Assembly: GCA_019912965.1 (NCBI GenBank) | Contig: JAIOHM010000025.1 | Coordinates: 1 to 64,000, forward strand | Direction of reading: 5' to 3' | Origin: Anaerolineae bacterium | GTDB taxonomy: Bacteria; Chloroflexota; Anaerolineae; Aggregatilineales; Phototrophicaceae | Length of the DNA stretch: 64,000 nucleotides | Part shown: one piece after another, positions 7,482 to 16,646 of the stretch | How positions within the stretch are numbered: the first letter of the stretch is position 1 | Layout: the number at the start of each line of letters is the position of its first letter | Notes under the pieces: generated by a model | The model's input: only the letters and a program-made list of their open reading frames with translations | Database searches by the model: none | Told to the model about the DNA's origin: nothing | Position numbers and translations under genes: made by a program

Positions 7482-9587
7482 TCAAACGCTGTTCAATTTT
7501 TGCTCAATTTCGACCCCGCTTATTTCCTGCGCCCATAAAATCTCAATCATCCGCATGACCCCGGATTTGAGATGGCGCCGAAAACTGCTGAAGGGTAGAT
7601 CAAGCAGTTCAGCCGCCTGTTCTTGGGTAGGCGCAGGCTGAAAATAGGTGTGGTACAGCGGACGATAGAATTTGGCCTCGCGTGGGGACTGTTGCAGTGA
7701 ATCGGCGGCCTCGCGCAGCAGCGTTCGCAGGGCGTTAATGCGTTCGGATTCAACCGCGTTCATGCCAACCTTTTCCATAACCAATCTGGAACGCAGCAGC
7801 GGATTGCCCCGAAGCAAATCCGGTCTTGGATAATCGCGTAGGGCTGCCTGTACCGCCGCATTAAATTCATTGACACTGAGCACAATCACCTGCTCAACAG
7901 CGGGCGGTGGAACAGTTTCTACATGAACGCCGATTTCACGTTCGCCCAATAATTCCAGCCATGCTAAAGGTGGCACGGCGCGCCAATCATGTCCATATAC
8001 CCCATAACGCCGTTCACCAACCGTGAAATCAACTTGAGGCAGTCGGGCTAGATCGGCATATGCGAAGCCCTGCGCCCAGAAATCAGGTTCAGCGCATGGC
8101 AGCAGGGTATAGGCTAATCCGGGACTGGATAAGTAATGCCGCACTATGTTCACAAAAATCAGGCTTTGAACCGAAGAAACCTGCTGATAGGTGTCATGTG
8201 CCATCCAGAAACGAAACAGGGTAGCGATTTCGCCAGAACGCAAAGGGGCTTGATTTTGCAGGAATCCCCGTGCCATACGAATTGCCGGGTCAATTTCTGC
8301 GTCTGCCAGCGTTGTCCGGTGGATAGCGATCATACTCATAAAGCCCACAGGTTGCCGTTTTTCATCCCGAAAAACCAGCACACCATCCGGCTGGCGGGAA
8401 AACCAGTAGGAAGCCATTCGTGCCGCTTCTTCGCCCTCATGCCGCTGTACCATGTTGAGCAGGGCTGCCATATCCCCCGGCTCTTGCATCGAATCAGTGC
8501 TGAGGCTTCCGCTCAGTTTCCATTCAAACAGCGGCCTGACCAATAAATTGTCGCGGTGCAGGTAGATGTAATCCAGCAGGATGCGTTGTTGCGCCGAGCC
8601 AGAGGTTTGCTGAAGGCGTGCCATATAATGCTTGCGCGCCCGGCGGTGCAGTTCTGCGTACCATTCCGGGTTGCGCCAGCGCAGATCGGCAATCAATGCC
8701 TCGCGCGCCAGATCATGTGGGAATAATCCTTCTTGCCCGGTTTCGATGAATGACAGACTGTGTAACCAGTCGAACAATTCACGGGCTTCGTTGACCATCA
8801 ACATTTCGGTCAATAAAGATTCGGTGCTTAACCGTACCAATGCACAGGCTTCCAGCGCGGCGCGGTGGGCTGGCCCCGGCACTTTTTGCACAAACTGTTC
8901 CAGCAAGGTTTTCACCACATTGGGCACGGCTTCTAGCTGAAAGTGGGTATCCTGTCGCTGGGCGAAGACATCCGCAACCAATGACAGCGCCAGTGGATGT
9001 CCATAAGTAAAACCCAGAACCGTCGTGTGTTGCTCAGGAGGAACTTGTCGCCGCACAAGATAATCTTTGCTTTCGTGTGGGTCGAGGTTGCGAAGTGAAA
9101 GACTGCGGGTAAGGCTTTGCCAGCCGGGGTCTGCCCGCCAAGCCGGATGAAGTGCATCCCGTCCCGCCAGAACAACCAGTGTATTTTCCGGCATTTGGGG
9201 CAAAAAAACTTCCCGCAGCCAGCTATCAAGTGGCGTCAGCGTTTCGTAGGTGTCGATCAGGATAACATAACGTTGGTATTGCCCGATGGACTCCGCAAAG
9301 GTTTGGTCAGCCTGTAAACCAATAGTCCGGTGCAGCGCATCGTTGAAAGATTCAGGGGTAGGGTCAACATTCCGCACATCAAGATAAACGAAGGGGATTT
9401 CAAGCCGCTGGCAGAGCAAACCGAATTCTTGCAACAGCGTTGTTTTACCAATGCCGCCCGGTCCGAAAATATGCAGGATAGCAAAAGGCAGTTCTTCTGC
9501 ATTAAGCGCGGATTGAAACAGGTCTTTTTCGGCTGCTCGCCCGACAAAACGTGCATGACGCGCTGCACGCAATCGCTCACCTAACAT
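7482..9587 (-). CDS. Large P-loop ATPase (STAND/NACHT-like) with C-terminal helical module
   Basis: A protein of about 701 residues. Near the start, ARFVGRAAEKDLFQSAL precedes a Walker A GPGGIGKTTLLQEF (residues 42-55), and YVILIDTYE fits Walker B. This FVGR...GIGKTT layout is that of STAND-type signalling ATPases such as MalT. The centre contains TPR-like helical sequence. The C-terminus (TQEQAAELLDLPFSSFRRHL) looks like a helix-turn-helix, so a transcription-factor role is possible. The ATG at 9587 is chosen over a TTG at 9602 because a G-rich sequence lies 9 nt upstream. It appears to be transcribed alone. A regulator or signal sensor is likely, but its inducer is unknown. Confidence 0.75.
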   Translation of the reverse strand: MLGERLRAARHARFVGRAAEKDLFQSALNAEELPFAILHIFGPGGIGKTTLLQEFGLLCQRLEIPFVYLDVRNVDPTPESFNDALHRTIGLQADQTFAESIGQYQRYVILIDTYETLTPLDSWLREVFLPQMPENTLVVLAGRDALHPAWRADPGWQSLTRSLSLRNLDPHESKDYLVRRQVPPEQHTTVLGFTYGHPLALSLVADVFAQRQDTHFQLEAVPNVVKTLLEQFVQKVPGPAHRAALEACALVRLSTESLLTEMLMVNEARELFDWLHSLSFIETGQEGLFPHDLAREALIADLRWRNPEWYAELHRRARKHYMARLQQTSGSAQQRILLDYIYLHRDNLLVRPLFEWKLSGSLSTDSMQEPGDMAALLNMVQRHEGEEAARMASYWFSRQPDGVLVFRDEKRQPVGFMSMIAIHRTTLADAEIDPAIRMARGFLQNQAPLRSGEIATLFRFWMAHDTYQQVSSVQSLIFVNIVRHYLSSPGLAYTLLPCAEPDFWAQGFAYADLARLPQVDFTVGERRYGVYGHDWRAVPPLAWLELLGEREIGVHVETVPPPAVEQVIVLSVNEFNAAVQAALRDYPRPDLLRGNPLLRSRLVMEKVGMNAVESERINALRTLLREAADSLQQSPREAKFYRPLYHTYFQPAPTQEQAAELLDLPFSSFRRHLKSGVMRMIEILWAQEISGVEIEQKLNSV

Positions 9588-9703
9588 CTGGAATGCCCCC
9601 AAAAAATTTATTCTTGAACGTGAGGATGAGCTACATTTTTCAAAGTTGTATTATAAACTATTACAGCATCGGGCGAAAGTTATGATAAAGATACGCCAAA
9701 AAA

Positions 9704-9727
9704 ACAGGTTGCGGTTGTGCAACCTGT
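9704..9727 (-). terminator. Terminator after the receiver-domain gene
   Basis: ACAGGTTGC and GCAACCTGT form a 9-bp stem with a 6-nt loop. On the minus strand it is followed by seven T residues, 35 bp after the stop of the receiver gene at 9762. Confidence 0.88.
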
Positions 9728-9761
9728 ATAAAAAACTAATAAAACTTGGGATAGAAAAGGG

Positions 9762-10184
9762 TTAGTAGGTTTCCCAGACCGGTTCACCGCTGAGGATGCG
9801 GCGGATTTGTCGCGGGAAGCGTGAACGGCTGATCGGCTTGCCAATGAAGCCATCGAACCCAGCCGCTTTACAGCGCGGAATTTCGGTATCTGCGTCCTGT
9901 GCGGTGACGGCTACCACCAGCACATTTTTGAGTTTCTCGTCCGCGCGGATTTTCCGAAGCACTTCGTAACCCGTTGTGCGGGGCAGATTTAGATCGAGGA
10001 AGATGATGTCCGGGCGGGGTTTCATGGCGCGTGCCAGTTCAACCACGCTTTCGCCCGTCGTGTTCATGTAAGATTGCATCCCCATATAGCGCATCATCAC
10101 ACCGATGATCGCCATCCCGCCAGTATCATCTTCAACCGCCAGTGCACTGTATTTAGTGAAGTCAATTTCAGTCGTCCCGACCAC
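9762..10184 (-). CDS. CheY-like single-domain response regulator
   Basis: A 140-residue stand-alone receiver domain. The acidic pocket (Glu18-Asp19-Asp20 in AVEDD), the phospho-acceptor Asp64 in IIFLDLNLP, Thr94 and Lys116 in IGKPIS are all in place, so it should be phosphorylatable. There is no output domain, so it must act by binding a partner or as a phosphorelay intermediate. No kinase is adjacent. It starts at GTG with AGAGGAG about 10 nt upstream. A strong terminator follows, so it is a single-gene unit. Confidence 0.9.
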   Translation of the reverse strand: MVGTTEIDFTKYSALAVEDDTGGMAIIGVMMRYMGMQSYMNTTGESVVELARAMKPRPDIIFLDLNLPRTTGYEVLRKIRADEKLKNVLVVAVTAQDADTEIPRCKAAGFDGFIGKPISRSRFPRQIRRILSGEPVWETY

Positions 10185-10336
10185 GATTTGTCACTCCTCT
10201 GTCAGACAAGCCATCGCGGTTGTGCGAACGGCAATATACAACATGACAGAATTGTAACATCCCCAACCGTCTGTGCCAAATTGGTTTATGACCAGAAGAT
10301 TGATTGGGCTATTGTGCTTTTAGCCTATTGTTGAGC

Positions 10337-11458
10337 TTATATTGCTGGAATTTCGCCGGGATAATGTTCGACAAATTCTTCGTCGTTCCCGCGTTTGCGA
10401 TAACGACGAATCGGAATAACCGATACCTGATAGCCATTTTGTTCCGCCCACCGCGCCGTATCCCGAAGTTGTTTTAACCCTTCCTGCATGGCTGCCCCTT
10501 GGTCATATCCAAAGCGGTAAGTCAGGAAATGTTGATTGGTATTCGTCAAATAATCCAGCACCACATCTGCCGCATCGGCCAGTTGTTTAGGGTTATGTTC
10601 TTCGGGCAGATTTTGGAGAGCCTGAACAGGTAGTTTTAAATTGCGCGTAAACACGTCCAGTAGCAGCGGGCGATGAAAGAACTTGGAAAGCATTTCCGGC
10701 TTGGAAATCGCACGTTCTGTGGGCAGTTCAACGGCTGTCCCGTCTGCTTGCTCGATCTTCAATTGCAGTTCAAACCGTTCATCACGGATGCGATTCCAGC
10801 GGCGTTTGTCTTCATCCGGGACGAGTGCCTCAACCTGCTGCATAATCATCCGGGCGCCTTCTTCCAGCGCTTCTTTGCGGGATTTTTCGCCCACTTCCGC
10901 CCGGATAGGTGGGATGACTGTGCCAATATTCATCACCAGACGCGGACGTTTAAATTTGCTGATGGCTCCAATCGCGCCGTCGATGCCACCAAAACCGATG
11001 GGAACAAGCGGGGCATTCGACTGGTAACTTAACCATGAAACCCCTGTGCGCGCCTTTTTAGCCGAACTTTCCCAGATGCCACCTTCCGGGAAAATACCAA
11101 CCACGCCACCTTGCTTGAGTACACCTACAGCCGTATTCAGGGCGTCACGATCCATCTCGCCGCGCCGAATGGGAATGTAACCGTAAGTGTGAATCAGCGG
11201 GGCATAGCGCGGGTCAAGTGGAATTTCACCCGTCCCGACGACCTCGATCAGCCAGGGCACATACAGCACCATCATCACGGCTTCCAGAAAAGCAACATGA
11301 TTCCCAACCAGAATCAGCGGGCCGTTACGCGGCAGATTTTCGATGCCGTTGATTTCCGGTCGCGCCAGCAGGGACATCATTGTCCGTCCGGCGAACCGCA
11401 TAACACCGCGCAGCAGCGGTTTGCGGGGATAAGGGATGGTAGCCATTTGTGTGGTCAT
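10337..11458 (-). CDS. 1-acyl-glycerol-3-phosphate acyltransferase-like protein (PlsC family)
   Basis: A membrane-associated acyltransferase domain occupies roughly residues 20-220. Motif I reads NHVAFLE, an HX4E form in place of the usual HX4D. Motif III is FPEGGIWES, and motif II is represented by a GYIPIRRGE segment. The C-terminal 150 residues are not part of the core domain and look helical. The protein is probably involved in phospholipid or glycolipid acylation. The Glu for Asp change occurs in some family members but could alter activity. The gene starts 4 bp after the stop of the winged-helix-like gene upstream, so the two are translationally linked. ATG at 11446 is an alternative start. 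Confidence 0.82.
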   Translation of the reverse strand: MTTQMATIPYPRKPLLRGVMRFAGRTMMSLLARPEINGIENLPRNGPLILVGNHVAFLEAVMMVLYVPWLIEVVGTGEIPLDPRYAPLIHTYGYIPIRRGEMDRDALNTAVGVLKQGGVVGIFPEGGIWESSAKKARTGVSWLSYQSNAPLVPIGFGGIDGAIGAISKFKRPRLVMNIGTVIPPIRAEVGEKSRKEALEEGARMIMQQVEALVPDEDKRRWNRIRDERFELQLKIEQADGTAVELPTERAISKPEMLSKFFHRPLLLDVFTRNLKLPVQALQNLPEEHNPKQLADAADVVLDYLTNTNQHFLTYRFGYDQGAAMQEGLKQLRDTARWAEQNGYQVSVIPIRRYRKRGNDEEFVEHYPGEIPAI

Positions 11459-11464
11459 GCAGGT

Positions 11465-12160
11465 TTAGTCCGAAATTTTGGTCAGAAGGACATCCGCACC
11501 ATATGCGGTTGTATTCGCAGCGGTAGCAGTCGGCACAACATCCAGATCAACGTACAAACCACCAGCGACATTAATGTCATCCGGGTTTGGCCCTAACTGG
11601 AATACATGTACCCGAATTCGTAAACACTTATACAGTCCCGGAGTTACTGTGAAGGTGTCATGTGCCGCGTGGTTTTTCAATTGAAAATGGGCTTCTTGCG
11701 GACGTGCGGGTTCGCCATTAATCAGCGAAAGCCGGATTACAACATCGGCTGCATCATCGAGGAGTTGATTGCTGGTAGGGGTATTGAATCCCACATGCAC
11801 CTCAGCCGGTTGCCCCGCAACCAGAGTTTGTGGCGTGACCACCACCAACCGCCGTTGGATTTGTTCAGCGGCGGGCTGATTGCGTTCAACTTTCATGGAA
11901 GGTGCAGCTTCATCATAAGCAGCTAATTCGTCAACGGCATCCTGTCCCTGATCCGAAAGTCGATAGGCCATATCGCCATCCATCTGAAGGTAACCTTTGG
12001 TCACCAACCGTCGGATGACTTTGCCGAAGAGTCGTTCGCTTAGACCAACGCCCTCGGTGATTTCATCCGCATGGGCGATAGGTAGGTCATTAATGCCAAA
12101 GAAGCGCAGCACATCCAATGCTTCCGGGGGCAGCGCCTTCAGGTGAAACGGTAGTTCCAT
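11465..12160 (-). CDS. Winged-helix-like N-terminus plus beta-rich C-terminal domain, unknown
   Basis: A 231-residue protein. Residues 1-75 look like a winged helix: LPPEALDVLRFFG, then LSERLFGKVIRRLVTKGYLQMDGDMAYRLSDQGQDAV, the recognition helix and wing of a MarR/PadR-like fold. Residues 95-231 are beta-rich with Ig-like character (LVAGQPAEVHVGFNTP, ADVVIRLSLINGE). I know no named family with this combination. It precedes the PlsC-like gene by only 4 bp, so it may regulate or accompany lipid acylation. The start is supported by CAGGAT upstream. Confidence 0.6.
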   Translation of the reverse strand: MELPFHLKALPPEALDVLRFFGINDLPIAHADEITEGVGLSERLFGKVIRRLVTKGYLQMDGDMAYRLSDQGQDAVDELAAYDEAAPSMKVERNQPAAEQIQRRLVVVTPQTLVAGQPAEVHVGFNTPTSNQLLDDAADVVIRLSLINGEPARPQEAHFQLKNHAAHDTFTVTPGLYKCLRIRVHVFQLGPNPDDINVAGGLYVDLDVVPTATAANTTAYGADVLLTKISD

Positions 12161-12256
12161 GTTGCCACATCCTGCCGAGTAAGTTCTGATTTTAGCGACG
12201 GAATATTTCTAAGTATATGAGCAGAATGTTTTGTAAACAACCGCTGAAAATTAAGA

Positions 12257-12280
12257 GGGGCGAATAGTGCTGTTCGCCCC
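12257..12280 (-). terminator. Terminator after the nucleotide-sugar dehydrogenase
   Basis: GGGGCGAA and TTCGCCCC form a perfect 8-bp stem with an 8-nt loop, 12 bp past the stop at 12293 and followed on the minus strand by an A/T-rich stretch. Similar GGGCGAA hairpins serve at 28734 and 46749, so this is a recurring terminator sequence. Confidence 0.75.
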
Positions 12281-12292
12281 TGATATCTGCAT

Positions 12293-13606
12293 TTAGAGGG
12301 GCACAACACGCGCTTTGCCTGTGCGCGGGGGCGTGGCATTACGGGTATCCACCAGCAGCTTGCTGTGGTCAAGGATGTGTTGGTAGTCAAAGCTGGTGTG
12401 GTCGGTGATGATGACCACACAGTCTGCATTTTCTAACAATTCCTGGCTGTAAGGTGTACTGGTCATCACAGCCGTGCCTTCCAGACGAACGCGCTCTACA
12501 TAGGGGTCGTGATAAACCACCTGCGCCCCTTTCTCTTCCAGCAGCGTTAGAATATCCAGCGCGGGGCTTTCCCGTACATCATTCACATCGCGTTTGTACG
12601 CCACACCCAGCACCACAATCTTTGAATTGCGAACGGCTTTCCCATCATCGTTCAGGGCGTCCGTGATTTTGTCCATCACATACATCGGCATAGAAGTATT
12701 GATTTCACTGGCGAGTTCGATGAAACGGGCGGTGTAGTTGAGTGTCTTTAGCTTCCAGCTCAGGTAATGCGGATCAACCGGAATGCAGTGCCCGCCTAGT
12801 CCGGGGCCGGGATAGAACGGCATGAAACCAAACGGCTTGCTGGAAGCCGCCCGAATTACTTCCCATACATCAATATCCAGCTTGTCGCACATCAACGCCA
12901 TCTCGTTCACCAGACCGATGTTGACAGCGCGAAATGTATTTTCCAGCAGCTTAACCATTTCGGCAGAAGTGGGCGAAGATACCGGAATAACTGTATCCAC
13001 TGCCGTGCTGTACAGGGCTACTGTAACCTCAGTACAAGCCGGGGAAATTCCTCCGACCACTTTAGGGGTATTGCGTACCCCATATTGCGGATTGCTGGGG
13101 TCAATACGTTCTGGCGAGAAGGCTACAAAAACATTTTCGCCGACCCGGAAACCATTATGAGCCAGTTTGGGTACGATGATTTCTTCGGTTGTACCGGGGT
13201 AGGTCGTGCTTTCCAGCACAACCAGCATCCCCTCACGACAGATTTGCGCGATGGCATCCACCGAATTGATGATGTACGACATATCCGGGTCTTTGGTTTT
13301 GCGGAGGGGTGTTGGCACACAAATGCTGATGGTGTCAGCCTGTCGCAAATCCTCATAATCGGTCGTGGCGCAAAATCGACCACTATCTATCAGTGGTTTT
13401 AGTCGTTCTGCGGGAATATCGAGGATGTAGCTTTCACCCCGATTGAGCAGATCAACCTTGTCTTTGGCAATATCCAGCCCGATAACCGTGAATCCGGCCT
13501 CGGCAAACTCAACCGCCAGCGGGAGTCCGACGTAGCCCAGCCCAACAATACCGACTTTGGCTTGTCGATTATTCAGGCGGTCGAGAAGTTGTTGTTTAAT
13601 ACTCAT
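12293..13606 (-). CDS. Nucleotide-sugar dehydrogenase (UDP-GlcNAc/ManNAc 6-dehydrogenase type)
   Basis: A 437-residue NAD-dependent enzyme that oxidises C6 of a UDP-sugar to the uronate, supplying exopolysaccharide precursors. The N-terminal Rossmann motif is VGIVGLGYVGLPLAVEFA. The substrate loop and catalytic cysteine appear as GPGLGGHCIPVDP near residue 270, the form typical of the WecC/WbpA/TviB branch rather than UDP-glucose dehydrogenase. Start ATG 13606 (MSIKQQLLDRL) is preferred; the upstream extension to 13684 overlaps the terminator of the gene before. The neighbouring genes are not glycan genes, but glycosyltransferases are encoded at 31-34 kb. The exact substrate is not certain. 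Confidence 0.9.
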   Translation of the reverse strand: MSIKQQLLDRLNNRQAKVGIVGLGYVGLPLAVEFAEAGFTVIGLDIAKDKVDLLNRGESYILDIPAERLKPLIDSGRFCATTDYEDLRQADTISICVPTPLRKTKDPDMSYIINSVDAIAQICREGMLVVLESTTYPGTTEEIIVPKLAHNGFRVGENVFVAFSPERIDPSNPQYGVRNTPKVVGGISPACTEVTVALYSTAVDTVIPVSSPTSAEMVKLLENTFRAVNIGLVNEMALMCDKLDIDVWEVIRAASSKPFGFMPFYPGPGLGGHCIPVDPHYLSWKLKTLNYTARFIELASEINTSMPMYVMDKITDALNDDGKAVRNSKIVVLGVAYKRDVNDVRESPALDILTLLEEKGAQVVYHDPYVERVRLEGTAVMTSTPYSQELLENADCVVIITDHTSFDYQHILDHSKLLVDTRNATPPRTGKARVVPL

Positions 13607-13683
13607 GTGTTTGCTTTCTTCTACGGACGTAGCATTGGCATTATAATCCCGTGACCATATCCCCTTCAAGCGTGTGAAATACA

Positions 13684-13711
13684 ATACACCCGGACATTAT
13701 GCCGGGTGTAT
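13684..13711 (-). terminator. Terminator after the PDZ protein
   Basis: ATACACCCGG and CCGGGTGTAT form a perfect 10-bp stem with an 8-nt loop, 24 bp past the stop of the minus-strand PDZ gene. Confidence 0.85.
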
Positions 13712-13735
13712 GTCGATCTTCAGGTGGAATGGCGG

Positions 13736-14842
13736 TTAGATATTAGGCTGTGTAGTCTGGATTTCCGGCTGAATCGGGAACTGGAAGCCATCGGGGCCAA
13801 AGAACTGATGACCGGGTTGACCATTGAAGAATGGCATCATCGGCATCATGTCTCGAATGGCTGGCTCATCCAATGTCACCTCAATTTGCAAGATTTCAGT
13901 ACCACGCTGTATTTCCAGTGTGATGGTATCGCCTGCCTCGTAGGCAACCAGACGGTCGCGCAGCGTACGTTCCTCATCAACAGGTTCGCCATTCACTGCT
14001 GTGATGATGTCATCAGCTTGCAAACCAGCTTTTTCAGCCGCTGAATCTGCTGAAACGCTTGTCACCAAAGCACCCTCAGTCTGTTCCAGATTGCGTTCTT
14101 CTGCTACCTGCGCGTTCAGGGTGATGAATTCAACGCCCAACCGTCCTTGTCCGGTGATCTGGCTAAAGTCAAACGGGATACCCTCGAAGTTAAACTCCAT
14201 TGGAGTCGATTCTAATGTGGCATTGACCGTCACAGTTTCACCGTCGCGTGTGACCTGAATTTCAACACTGTCACCGCTGTTCAGGGTTTGCACAGCTTCA
14301 ACAGCCTCTTGTGCTTCGGTAATTTCGGTGTCGCCAATTTTCACCAGCACATCCCCGACTTGCAATCCGGCTTTTTCCGCTGCGGAATTAGGGCGCACTT
14401 CGCGGATGATGACCCCCTCATCGGTGTTTTCCAGTCGGACGCCGAGCACCAGACGTTGCATAAACTGGAACTCAGGATTTGGTTGTTCGGGGCGGGTTGC
14501 CAAAGTTGCGTTCAACTCCAGCGTTTCATCACCACGTTCAACATTGAGGATTACCGTGTCTCCCACTGCATAATCTCGAAGAATGTCCAAAACCGTGTCG
14601 GCTGTAACATCCTTGCCATCAATCTGGGTGATGATATCGCCAACCACCAAACCCGCTTCTTCTGCTGGACTGCCGGGAGTAATTTCTTTTACTTGGATTC
14701 CGTTGTCAGCAGCCTCCAAACCAATGCCGAGAAAAGGGGGTGTACCTTCATCTTGGGCAGCGGCAAATCCCCAGGCGGTAAGCGCTACAGCCAGCGCCAT
14801 AATCGTGATGACTGAACGGAATACAAGGTTTCGCTTCGACAT
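13736..14842 (-). CDS. Secreted three-PDZ-domain protein without protease domain
   Basis: A 368-residue exported protein. A signal peptide (residues 1-30, ending WGFAAAQ) is followed by three PDZ domains at roughly 35-115, 130-215 and 235-330. Each has the same phrases: SPAEEAGLVVGDIITQIDGK, SAAEKAGLQVGDVLVKIGD and SAAEKAGLQADDIITAVNG. The tail (330-368) is rich in Pro, Phe and Gln. There is no trypsin-like or S41 domain, unlike HtrA or Ctp, so it is a scaffold or adaptor outside the membrane. GGAGGAG precedes the ATG. It could work with the S41 protease at 18973 or the rhomboid, but nothing links them directly. Confidence 0.88.
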   Translation of the reverse strand: MSKRNLVFRSVITIMALAVALTAWGFAAAQDEGTPPFLGIGLEAADNGIQVKEITPGSPAEEAGLVVGDIITQIDGKDVTADTVLDILRDYAVGDTVILNVERGDETLELNATLATRPEQPNPEFQFMQRLVLGVRLENTDEGVIIREVRPNSAAEKAGLQVGDVLVKIGDTEITEAQEAVEAVQTLNSGDSVEIQVTRDGETVTVNATLESTPMEFNFEGIPFDFSQITGQGRLGVEFITLNAQVAEERNLEQTEGALVTSVSADSAAEKAGLQADDIITAVNGEPVDEERTLRDRLVAYEAGDTITLEIQRGTEILQIEVTLDEPAIRDMMPMMPFFNGQPGHQFFGPDGFQFPIQPEIQTTQPNI

Positions 14843-15024
14843 TTTGTTTCTCCTCCAAATAAGCCATCTATACGCTGCATTTGCTCATCATGTTTGCAGC
14901 ATAGATTGACCATCTGAGGCGGTTATGAAATCAAGATAAGACTGATCTTAAATTTACATGTAGGTTTGATGAGTGTTATTTCGATTCCGAAATCACCAGA
15001 TTAAGGTGTTGTAACCAGTTCGGG

Positions 15025-16056
15025 CTACTTCTCGCCGCCATTTTTGCCGCCCTGAAACCGTTTAGACAGGAAGTTGCCCATGAGTCCGCCCATAACCATG
15101 TTGCCCAATGTCAGTCCTTGCGACTCATCTTTGGATTCGTCATCCCAACGGGCATTATGACGGCGATTAACCCACTGGCTGTAAGTGTCGCTGGTTTCGA
15201 CAAGTGCGGCTTCGAGGGCAGCCTGATCATTGCGGGCAAGTGTATCGCGGAATGATTTGAGGGATAGCAGTAAATCATCCAGTCTGCGTACCAGATTTTC
15301 GCGGTTGTTCAGCCATGTATCACGCAGATCGTCGGGATGCGTATCATACAGGGAACGGGTCAACCGCCCGAACGCCGGATTGGTCAGCCGTTGGGCGTCA
15401 TGCCAGCCTGGACTCTTGCTCGTTGCATAGAAACTGGCGACACCCAATAAAGCCGGTAATCCTTCAATGAGTGCCATCAGACTGTCATGTTCTACGGGGT
15501 CAAAGAAATGTGGAGTTGCACCCAGCAGAGTCGAGAAATCAGCCGCCAGCTCTACAGCGTCTTTAATGCAGGTTGCTGTCGGCATCAATAGCATATTGCC
15601 ATTGTCGAACAAATCAGCTTTGGCGTGTAGGGTGTCATCCAATCCATCAAATAGATAAGCTGGATTTAAAATTGGCGAAATACCAACCATGTGTACTTCT
15701 TTGGGTAGATATTTCGCCGCCCACTCCAGTGAAGGCTGTTTGAGTGGTGAAACATCCAGAACAACGGCCCCGGCTCGCAGTTCAGCGCCAATGCTTTTAT
15801 AAGCCGATAGCACATCCGCATAGGGCAGCGCCAGCACAACCAAATCCTTGTTTTGTGCCGCGCGGAATAAATCGCGGTCAATTTTTTCTGCTACACCAAC
15901 TTTTTGAGCTTCCTCGCGGATACCTCCACGCATATCTGCACAGACGATCTCAAACCGATGTTGAGCATCCTTTTTCTCGTTATAGCGTTTCAGCGCCAAC
16001 CCGATAGACGCCCCTATGCGCCCCATACCAAGAATTGCTATTGATACCGTCGCCAT
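15025..16056 (-). CDS. Prephenate dehydrogenase-like NAD(P) oxidoreductase
   Basis: A 343-residue protein with an N-terminal Rossmann fold (SIAILGMGRIGASIGLALKR) and a helical C-terminal dimerisation domain, as in TyrA, which converts prephenate to 4-hydroxyphenylpyruvate in tyrosine synthesis. The segment DVSPLKQPSLEWAAKYL and the HDSLMALIEGLPAL helix fit the family. The C-terminal 40 residues are Gly-rich and charged (GLTLGNMVMGGLMGNFLSKR), which is unusual. No aromatic-pathway genes are nearby, so tyrosine biosynthesis is not proven and a related dehydrogenase is possible. TAGGAG precedes the ATG. Confidence 0.78.
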   Translation of the reverse strand: MATVSIAILGMGRIGASIGLALKRYNEKKDAQHRFEIVCADMRGGIREEAQKVGVAEKIDRDLFRAAQNKDLVVLALPYADVLSAYKSIGAELRAGAVVLDVSPLKQPSLEWAAKYLPKEVHMVGISPILNPAYLFDGLDDTLHAKADLFDNGNMLLMPTATCIKDAVELAADFSTLLGATPHFFDPVEHDSLMALIEGLPALLGVASFYATSKSPGWHDAQRLTNPAFGRLTRSLYDTHPDDLRDTWLNNRENLVRRLDDLLLSLKSFRDTLARNDQAALEAALVETSDTYSQWVNRRHNARWDDESKDESQGLTLGNMVMGGLMGNFLSKRFQGGKNGGEK

Positions 16057-16124
16057 ACAGATTGACTCCTACAGAAACTTTCTACTTTTACCCGGATTAT
16101 GTGAATTGGGTTCAACCGTGTCGA

Positions 16125-16646
16125 TTAATTAGCGTTGTCGGCTTGTTGCAAACGCCGCAGCAGTGGCAAATAGGGATGTCCATCCCATTGGGCGGACGAA
16201 TCAGCATGATGGGCAGCTAGCCAGACAGCAGCTTCAGATGCGTCTGCCTGCCTGAGCATATCTGCGCTCCACACTGGATGCTGAACATAAACCACGAAAG
16301 GGCGCTGCCACATATTAGCCGGATTGCCCATGCTCCACTTGTGGAACAGATTGGGTAACATCGCCCGAACAAGAACCGAAGCGGTTTTCTGCCAAACTGC
16401 CAACGGATAGCGTGATTTGCCAACATCGTGAAGCAGGGCAGCGATTGCTAAATCGTGCGGTGTGCTGCCCTGTGCCAGCACATCCTGTAGCACATTCAGG
16501 CTGTGTAACTGCTCGCTTCGTTTCATCTGACGAAAAAGCGACAGCAGTTTCGGTGATAGATATTGTGCCGCCAGTTCGAGATCAACCGTTTGCGAAAAAG
16601 CGAATAGGGCGCGAAATCCCTGCCTTAAACGTTGAACTGCTGCCAT
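16125..16646 (-). CDS. HD-domain phosphohydrolase
   Basis: A 173-residue soluble protein with a metal-dependent HD domain. The His-Asp pair is in AIAALLHDVGKSRYP (residues 70-80), and a later HH (WLAAHHADSS) is placed as in HD hydrolases. These act on nucleotides or cyclic nucleotides; the substrate here is unknown. The ATG follows the TAA of the site-2 protease gene with no gap (TAAATG), so the two are translationally coupled. That suggests the protease and the hydrolase act in one signalling or maintenance process. Confidence 0.85.
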   Translation of the reverse strand: MAAVQRLRQGFRALFAFSQTVDLELAAQYLSPKLLSLFRQMKRSEQLHSLNVLQDVLAQGSTPHDLAIAALLHDVGKSRYPLAVWQKTASVLVRAMLPNLFHKWSMGNPANMWQRPFVVYVQHPVWSADMLRQADASEAAVWLAAHHADSSAQWDGHPYLPLLRRLQQADNAN

